Positions 59,357 through 64,000 of a stretch of 64,000 nucleotides of DNA are shown here, piece after piece. This DNA comes from Hyphomicrobium sp. (GTDB lineage Bacteria; Pseudomonadota; Alphaproteobacteria; Rhizobiales; Hyphomicrobiaceae). Numbering within the stretch: the stretch's first letter is position 1; every line of letters begins with the position of its first letter. Under the pieces are notes generated by a model. The model made no database searches, had not been told where the DNA came from, and was given only the letters and a program-made list of their open reading frames with translations. The stretch is from positions 248,001 to 312,000 of the forward strand of contig JAIEMV010000013.1 of assembly GCA_019751875.1 (NCBI GenBank), written 5' to 3'. A program made the translations under genes and the position numbers.

Positions 59357-61012
59357 ATGAATTTCGATGCGCGAAAAGTGGAACAATCCACATCTGGATA
59401 TGATGCTGTCGTCGTTGGTTCCGGTTATGGAGGAAGCGTTGCCGCCTCGCGACTCTCTCGAATGGGGCTGCGCGTAGCGGTATTCGAAAGGGGACGCCAT
59501 TGGCGACCCGGGGATTTTCCGACCACAACATCTGCAAAGCTTAGAGCATGCCGGTTGACAGGGCACGCGCCGGACTTAGGCCATCCCACCGGGCTTTATT
59601 ATCTTTCGATTGGCAAAGGCTTGACGGTATTCGGCGCCTCGGGACTAGGAGGCGGATCGCTCATCAACGCTGGCATCGCGCTTCGCCCTGACATGGCGTG
59701 GCTGCGCAAGTCCGGTTGGCCACCCGATGTCATCGACGATGGGCTGCTGAACGAAGGATTCGCGCGAGCCGAGACAATGCTAGGCGTTGCACCTGTCCCT
59801 GAGCCAGGCCGCTTCGCCAAGCTCGAATGGATGAGCAAGACGGCGAAGTCCTGCGAGAAGCCGCTGCAGTTCCCGGCAATGACCATCACCCATAAGCCGG
59901 GGCTGAACAGCGCCGGGGTTCTCCAGTACGCTTGTCAGCACTGCGGCGACTGCTGGTCGGGGTGCAACGTCGGCGCCAAGAACACCACGGGCGTCACATA
60001 CCTGATGGATGCCACTGATCATGGTGCGTCTGTGTTCTGCGAGAGCCATGTTCAGTCCATTGCTAAGTGCGATGCCGGATGGCGCATTGAAGTAAAGGAT
60101 ATGTCGCAGCAGGCTCGGGTGAGGATCATTGCAACTCCCATTCTCGTTCTTGCTGCAGGAACATTGGGTACCAATGAACTGCTGCTCAAGGCGCAGGCCT
60201 GCGGGCTGCCACTGTCGTCGAAATTGGGCACACGGTTTTCAGCCAATGGGGATGACCTGATGCTCGCGATGCAATTGGCGACACCCGTCAATGCCGTGGC
60301 GACGGGCTTCCCGTCGCGAGCTCCGCGGGGCACGCCGCTCGTGGGACCGCACAGCGCCGCGGCAATCAATTTGAGCGACAATGATGGGCCGCTATGGGTT
60401 CATGACGGCACGATGCTGACCCTCATGGCGCGGCTCGCACCGTTGAAAAACATGTTGCAGTTAGATTTCCGCAGGGCCCTTCGCGAACTCCGACACGGCA
60501 TTTACGCAGCCGACCTCAGCCGGACGCAGCTTCTCTATGTCGTGGCGTACGACAATGCGGGCGGCCAACTGCGTCTCAAAAATGATCGGGTCTGTGTTGA
60601 CTGGTCAGACTACAGCGATGCACCAGAGCGCCTGAAAACCGAGCAAAGGGTCAAAGCCGTTATCGAGCGCGTGAGCGGCAAGTTCGGCGCTAATCCATTC
60701 GCTATGACGGCCTTTGGAGGCAATCGCATCATTGCCCATCCCCTCGGTGGGGCGGCGATGGGTGAGACGTCAATGGACGGAGTAGTTGCCCCAGATGGAC
60801 AGGTTTTTGATCCCTCCAGCGGGCCCACAGCCGTCCACAAAGGGCTTTATGTCTGCGACGGCGCCGCCATACCATCCTCTGTGGGCGTCAGCCCTCTCTT
60901 GACGATCAGCGCACTTGCTGAACGCGCGATGGTTTTGCTCTCGAGAAAGCTGAATCGTAAAATCGATATGGGCGCAACGCCGATGCGGTGGCCGCGAGAT
61001 GCTCTGGCCTGA
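59357..61012 (+). CDS. GMC oxidoreductase with a four-cysteine ferredoxin-like motif
   Basis: FAD-dependent oxidoreductase of the cholesterol-oxidase-like branch of the GMC family, 551 residues. The FAD motif is AVVVGSGYGGSVAASRLSRMG at about 17-37 (shortened), followed by GLGGGSLINAGIALRP near residue 97 and the C-terminal catalytic HPLGGAAMGE near 463 plus VSPLLTISALAERA. At about residues 194-206 lies CQHCGDCWSGCNVGAKNT, a Cys-X2-Cys-X2-Cys-X3-Cys arrangement able to hold a 4Fe-4S cluster, seen in a subset of these enzymes. Substrate is unknown; a sterol, hopanoid or other alcohol is possible. No signal peptide. No GGAAC promoter is visible in the 78 bases upstream. Confidence 0.87.
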   Translation: MNFDARKVEQSTSGYDAVVVGSGYGGSVAASRLSRMGLRVAVFERGRHWRPGDFPTTTSAKLRACRLTGHAPDLGHPTGLYYLSIGKGLTVFGASGLGGGSLINAGIALRPDMAWLRKSGWPPDVIDDGLLNEGFARAETMLGVAPVPEPGRFAKLEWMSKTAKSCEKPLQFPAMTITHKPGLNSAGVLQYACQHCGDCWSGCNVGAKNTTGVTYLMDATDHGASVFCESHVQSIAKCDAGWRIEVKDMSQQARVRIIATPILVLAAGTLGTNELLLKAQACGLPLSSKLGTRFSANGDDLMLAMQLATPVNAVATGFPSRAPRGTPLVGPHSAAAINLSDNDGPLWVHDGTMLTLMARLAPLKNMLQLDFRRALRELRHGIYAADLSRTQLLYVVAYDNAGGQLRLKNDRVCVDWSDYSDAPERLKTEQRVKAVIERVSGKFGANPFAMTAFGGNRIIAHPLGGAAMGETSMDGVVAPDGQVFDPSSGPTAVHKGLYVCDGAAIPSSVGVSPLLTISALAERAMVLLSRKLNRKIDMGATPMRWPRDALA

Positions 61013-61053
61013 TGACTGGGCGAACATCAGGCTTGCGCAGCGTTGAGGTCCGC

Positions 61054-61275
61054 TTAGGCCATCCAGTCCTGGGGAGGTTGCCCAAGAAGCACTGCGATCT
61101 CCTGCGTAAGCTCACCGATCCGGCGCTCTGCCATCAGAAAGCTCGGCGAAGTAAATCCACCGTCTGCGACTGCGGCTAGCGCGAAATCATGGGCTTCTTG
61201 GCGTTCCGCGTAAAGCGCGAGAAGCTTCTCGCGGAACCTTTCCGACCCACCTTCGATGACATTATAGTCAACCAT
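61054..61275 (-). CDS. Small hypothetical protein, 73 residues
   Basis: Soluble, mainly helical protein beginning MVDYNVIEGGSERFREKLLALYAERQEAH, with no family I recognise. The ATG at 61275 has GGAG 8 bases upstream, so it is preferred over 61314. The pattern of one helix of Glu/Arg/Leu followed by a second (ERRIGELTQEIAVLL) suggests a helical hairpin. It converges on the GMC oxidoreductase with a 41-base gap. The 138 bases upstream show no GGAAC promoter with a good -10. Confidence 0.55.
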   Translation of the reverse strand: MVDYNVIEGGSERFREKLLALYAERQEAHDFALAAVADGGFTSPSFLMAERRIGELTQEIAVLLGQPPQDWMA

Positions 61276-61413
61276 CGACTTCACTCCATGATGCGGTCCG
61301 TAGTGGCTTAGCATGCGGTGAGCTTTTTGATCACCCGTTCCGATTGGAGATCGGCATGCTGATCAAGCATTCAGTATCCGACTGTGCGGGGCATCGTCAG
61401 CAGAGTGAATGAT

Positions 61414-62706
61414 TTAGCCATCTTGGCCCCCGCTCAACAACTCGATCGCGGTCTCTAGTTGCGGATCGCGTCCGGCGGCGTATCGAATGTCGAACGGAAC
61501 TTCGACGGTCGGACTGACGCCGACGCCCTCGAGTCGTACCTCGTTCACTTTGACGTCGTTGACCGCAAGAATGAGCAGGCTGTCATCGCCGAGCAGGAAT
61601 GCCCTGCCGGCAAGGAGTGCGCCAGCGGTTGTCTCACCGACCACGGAGCCGATGTTGTATTCCTTGAAGGCGTGGGCCAGGACCTCCTTGCCGCTGCGCG
61701 AGCCCTGATTGATCACCAGAGCGACGGGCTTGCGCCACCGAAAATTCACGCGTTCCGTTTCGCCCGACCGTTCCGTGAGTGTCATGGCCGCGCCTTGGGG
61801 CACGAACACGTCAAGATAGCCGGGGCGCGCCCCACCCCAGCCATCGCGCAGGTCCCAAATCACCGCATCGGCATCTTTAAGTTTGCCGCTCGAAAGGAGA
61901 TCGATCAGTGTCTCTTGGTATTCTCCGCCCGCATAGGAAAAGATCGGTACATGCCCAATGCGGCGACCGTTTCGCTCAATGATGCTGGCGCCTTGCGTCA
62001 TCGCTGTCTTGAACGCTTCACCGGGCTCGATCACCTCCGGTACGACGAGCAGACGTCGAGTCGGCCCTCCCTTATGGCGGCGAACTTCCAAAATGACCGG
62101 CTGTCCGACCTTGCCGCGAAAAGAGCCGATCGCTTCGAACGGCTTGTCGTCTACACTGACGATCTCGTCGCCGACCAGCAGCCCGGCCTTGGATCCGGCG
62201 AGGCCCGCCAACACGCCGCTGACAAACGTGCGCCCTTCCAGTTCCTTGGTGAAGATGCCTATGCCCGGATAGGTTGGCTTTGAGGAGCCGAAAATGCGTT
62301 TTATGCCGTCGCGAAGGGGATAAGCGAAGATTTCGACGAGCTGGAAGTAAGCCGGCTGGTCTTTGGTATAGTGGCGCGTGTGCGAGGCGCCGAGTTTATC
62401 GAGCATGGCGTTGATCACCGCGGAGCGTTCCGCGTCGGACTTTGCGCTCGCATAACGGGGCCGATACTCATCGCCGATGGCCTGCCAGTCGACACCGTGT
62501 AAGTTAGGATCATAAAAGCCATCGCGGACTTGCCGCCAGACCTCATCGAACACCTCGGTGGCTTTGTTGTTTGCCGTGGCGGAGTTGAGGACCGCAGTGT
62601 CCGCCAGAGCTACCGTCGTGCCAAGGTTAAGTGCAGCGCTGGTGCAAATTTGAAGAACTGTACCGAGTGCGAGTATCAAGTGGCGAGTCGAGGCGTGCGA
62701 TACCAT
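61414..62706 (-). CDS. S41 family peptidase with PDZ domain
   Basis: Secreted C-terminal processing-type protease, 430 residues. GGAG lies 8 bases before the ATG at 62706; a signal peptide ends near VALADT. An N-terminal helical cap with FDEVWRQVRDGFYDPNLHGVDW and LDKLGASHTRHY is followed by a PDZ domain (about 140-225, TFVSGVLAGLAGSKAGLLVGDEIVSVDD) and the S41 catalytic domain (about 235-425). The Ser lies in LVINQGSRSGKEVLAHAF and the Lys/Glu region in VVGETTAGALLAGR. Likely substrates are periplasmic or envelope proteins. No CtpA partner genes adjoin it. Confidence 0.88.
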   Translation of the reverse strand: MVSHASTRHLILALGTVLQICTSAALNLGTTVALADTAVLNSATANNKATEVFDEVWRQVRDGFYDPNLHGVDWQAIGDEYRPRYASAKSDAERSAVINAMLDKLGASHTRHYTKDQPAYFQLVEIFAYPLRDGIKRIFGSSKPTYPGIGIFTKELEGRTFVSGVLAGLAGSKAGLLVGDEIVSVDDKPFEAIGSFRGKVGQPVILEVRRHKGGPTRRLLVVPEVIEPGEAFKTAMTQGASIIERNGRRIGHVPIFSYAGGEYQETLIDLLSSGKLKDADAVIWDLRDGWGGARPGYLDVFVPQGAAMTLTERSGETERVNFRWRKPVALVINQGSRSGKEVLAHAFKEYNIGSVVGETTAGALLAGRAFLLGDDSLLILAVNDVKVNEVRLEGVGVSPTVEVPFDIRYAAGRDPQLETAIELLSGGQDG

Positions 62707-63139
62707 TGTGCCTGCTCCGTGTGACAACGAGGTCTCGAACGTAGGGTCTGCTTATCTCGACCTCCAATGACATCTTGGCAAGGTTCGTGGCTCTTGATTG
62801 TAGTGAATGGACCTCTGCTGCTCGTCGGCTTTGACCCTTCGCCTCATGATTGTGCTTCGGTTCATGCTGCGCATTGGAATTGTGAGATAGCCCAGGCGCG
62901 AGCGACGGCAGGCCGGTCTAGCCTCAGCTATCTCATAAATGCGAGGTGCCGCAGAACGTCGAGATTCAGTCTGAGTTGAAGCCGAACCATTGAAGCCAAA
63001 GTTGATTGGGAGTAATATTCAAGGCGATCAGTCGAGGTGATGTCTCTGACGGTCATTCGCACGCTGAGATGATCAGCTGCTGTCATCGGTGTTAGAGCCT
63101 GCCCTGACGATCGCTGCGCGAGCGAAAGGTAGGTGTGTG
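62707..63139. other. Divergent gap without a supported gene
   Basis: These 433 bases separate the minus-strand S41 peptidase from the plus-strand YbaK-type gene. I see no GGAAC-type promoter, strong hairpin or RNA gene. A 70-codon frame at 62767-62979 lacks a ribosome-binding site and recognisable sequence. An AT-richer stretch at about 62990-63025 (gattgggagtaatattcaagg) could hold a promoter for the downstream gene. Confidence 0.35.
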
Positions 63140-63613
63140 ATGACTATCGCGCTTTCTTTACAACGATACCTTGATGGGCGCGGGTGTTCGTACGATGTCG
63201 TGACTCACGAGCGCACGCTCCACGCCACCGATACGGCAGACGTGAGTGACGTTCCAAAGGACAACCTTGCTAAAGGTGTCTTGATGAAGCGCAAAGACGG
63301 CTACCTTCTGGCTGTCGTGCCGGCGTCCTGCCATGTCGATCTCGATGCTGTTGCGAGTTTCATCCGACACCCCGTCGCGCTGGCAACCGAGGAGGAGGTC
63401 ACGGCCGTGTTCGCGGATTGTGACGTGGGAGCCGTTCCGCCAGTCGGCAGTGCTTATGGATTGAGTTCCGTAATTGACGACGGGTTGGAAGGCCTCAACG
63501 AGATCTACTTCGACGGCGGCGACCACCGCACACTCATTCACATCAACGGACGGGACTTTCACCGGCTGACCGCCGATGTTCCACATGCGCAGATCGCTGT
63601 TCGGAACCATTGA
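63140..63613 (+). CDS. YbaK/aminoacyl-tRNA deacylase domain protein
   Basis: A 157-residue stand-alone editing-type domain related to YbaK and ProX, which hydrolyse mischarged tRNAs. Landmarks are YDVVTHERTLHATDTADVSDVPKDNLAKGVLMKRKDGYLLAVVPASCHVD (shortened here), with the conserved Lys in LAKGVLMK, and GSAYGLSSVIDDGLEGLNEIYFDGGDHRTLIHI (also shortened). The ATG at 63140 is preferred because the longer frame to 63089 adds unrelated residues; AAAGG lies upstream. The exact tRNA specificity is unknown. A cytidylate-kinase-like gene follows 34 bases later. Confidence 0.85.
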   Translation: MTIALSLQRYLDGRGCSYDVVTHERTLHATDTADVSDVPKDNLAKGVLMKRKDGYLLAVVPASCHVDLDAVASFIRHPVALATEEEVTAVFADCDVGAVPPVGSAYGLSSVIDDGLEGLNEIYFDGGDHRTLIHINGRDFHRLTADVPHAQIAVRNH

Positions 63614-63647
63614 CATAAGCGAGATCTATCCGCAGAGCGGAGGCATT

Positions 63648-64000
63648 ATGACCGTCATCGCAATGACCCGGGAAATCGGTGCGCGCGGGAGCGACGTTGC
63701 GGCAGGACTTGCCGAACGATTGGGTCTGGAGATCGTGCACCATGAGCTTGTTGAACACGACATTGCCGAGCGAACAGGTCTTTCAGAAGACGAGGTCCAC
63801 CGGCACCTTGAGGGTGAGGCGTTTCTTATCGAGCGTATCACTCTGGATAAGCGACGGCTCTCCCGCTACACGGCGCAGGAAATCCTCGAATTGGCGGCCA
63901 AGGACAATGTACTCATTCGCGGCTGGGGCGCGACCTACCTTCTGAGGATGATACCGCATGTTGTTTGCGTGCGCATCTGCGCCCCGATTGCCTATCGCGA
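63648..64000 (+). CDS. Cytidylate kinase-like protein (cut by window end)
   Basis: The first 117 residues of a protein beginning MTVIAMTREIGARGSDVAAGLAERLGLEIV, the P-loop variant of the cytidylate-kinase-like family (PF13189 type). The phosphate loop reads GARGSDVA. A basic helix (DKRRLSRYTAQEILELAAK) and a VLIRGWGATYLL segment follow, as in that family. The true substrate is unknown, since many members are not CMP kinases. GCGGAGG lies 5 bases before the ATG. The gene continues beyond base 64000. Confidence 0.82.
   Translation, partial: MTVIAMTREIGARGSDVAAGLAERLGLEIVHHELVEHDIAERTGLSEDEVHRHLEGEAFLIERITLDKRRLSRYTAQEILELAAKDNVLIRGWGATYLLRMIPHVVCVRICAPIAYR

Noticed and set aside
1-64000. CRISPR arrays, tRNA genes, insertion sequences and integrases
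   Set aside because: I looked for regular repeat-spacer patterns, cloverleaf-like segments ending in CCA, terminal inverted repeats and transposase motifs and found none.

Overview
The window is 64 kb of a moderately GC-rich bacterial chromosome, most likely from an alphaproteobacterium of the order Hyphomicrobiales, possibly near Hyphomicrobium or Filomicrobium (inference). The basis is an NdvA-type glucan exporter, an HWE-family histidine kinase, families common in that order (PRC-barrel, CsbD, DUF2254, DUF3618, YihY), a XoxF-like PQQ dehydrogenase, and many promoters of the GGAAC-N16/17-CGTT type. That promoter type belongs to the alphaproteobacterial general stress sigma factor EcfG. I saw no tRNA, rRNA, CRISPR array, insertion sequence or phage.

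Region by region: 1-7.7 kb is housekeeping (end of a glycosyltransferase, def, fmt, a small secreted protein, truA, then sbcC/sbcD on the minus strand). 7.9-12.6 kb holds a small CxxC protein, a methyltransferase, a lone receiver domain, an NdvA-like ABC exporter and a glycine-rich secreted protein. 12.8-23.9 kb is a redox region. It contains two YceI proteins and a cytochrome b561, then a predicted outer-membrane barrel, a pentaheme cytochrome c, a soluble 2Fe-2S/flavin reductase, a tetraheme cytochrome c, a membrane protein with two His-X13-His pairs, and a membrane-anchored decaheme cytochrome c. Together these carry 19 CXXCH haem sites. This set is the best candidate for an undescribed system: a cytoplasm-to-envelope electron conduit of unknown substrate.

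24.0-27.5 kb pairs a three-domain DNA ligase LigD with a variant RNase HII. 27.5-30.7 kb is a large GAF/PAS hybrid histidine kinase. 30.9-59.3 kb reads as a general stress and envelope island: a thioredoxin-reductase-like flavoprotein, trehalose genes (membrane-anchored otsA facing otsB, a GH15 hydrolase and glk), a BON-MscS channel, DUF421, PRC-barrel, AI-2E family, SH3, CsbD, the XoxF-like dehydrogenase, DUF2254, an unusual haem-copper oxidase operon, YqhA, and an ElaB-like/YqjE-like/DUF3618/YihY/DUF1622 run. I found sixteen sequences resembling EcfG promoters here and upstream of ligD. Six match the full consensus, and each of those six lies on the correct strand just before a gene. 59.4-64 kb holds a GMC oxidoreductase with a four-cysteine motif, an S41 peptidase, a YbaK-type protein and the start of a cytidylate-kinase-like gene cut by the window end.

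How the genes may work together: most of the right half looks like one sigma-EcfG regulon for osmoprotection, DNA end joining, envelope hardening and an alternative respiratory oxidase. The multihaem cluster has no such promoters and looks like a separate redox module.
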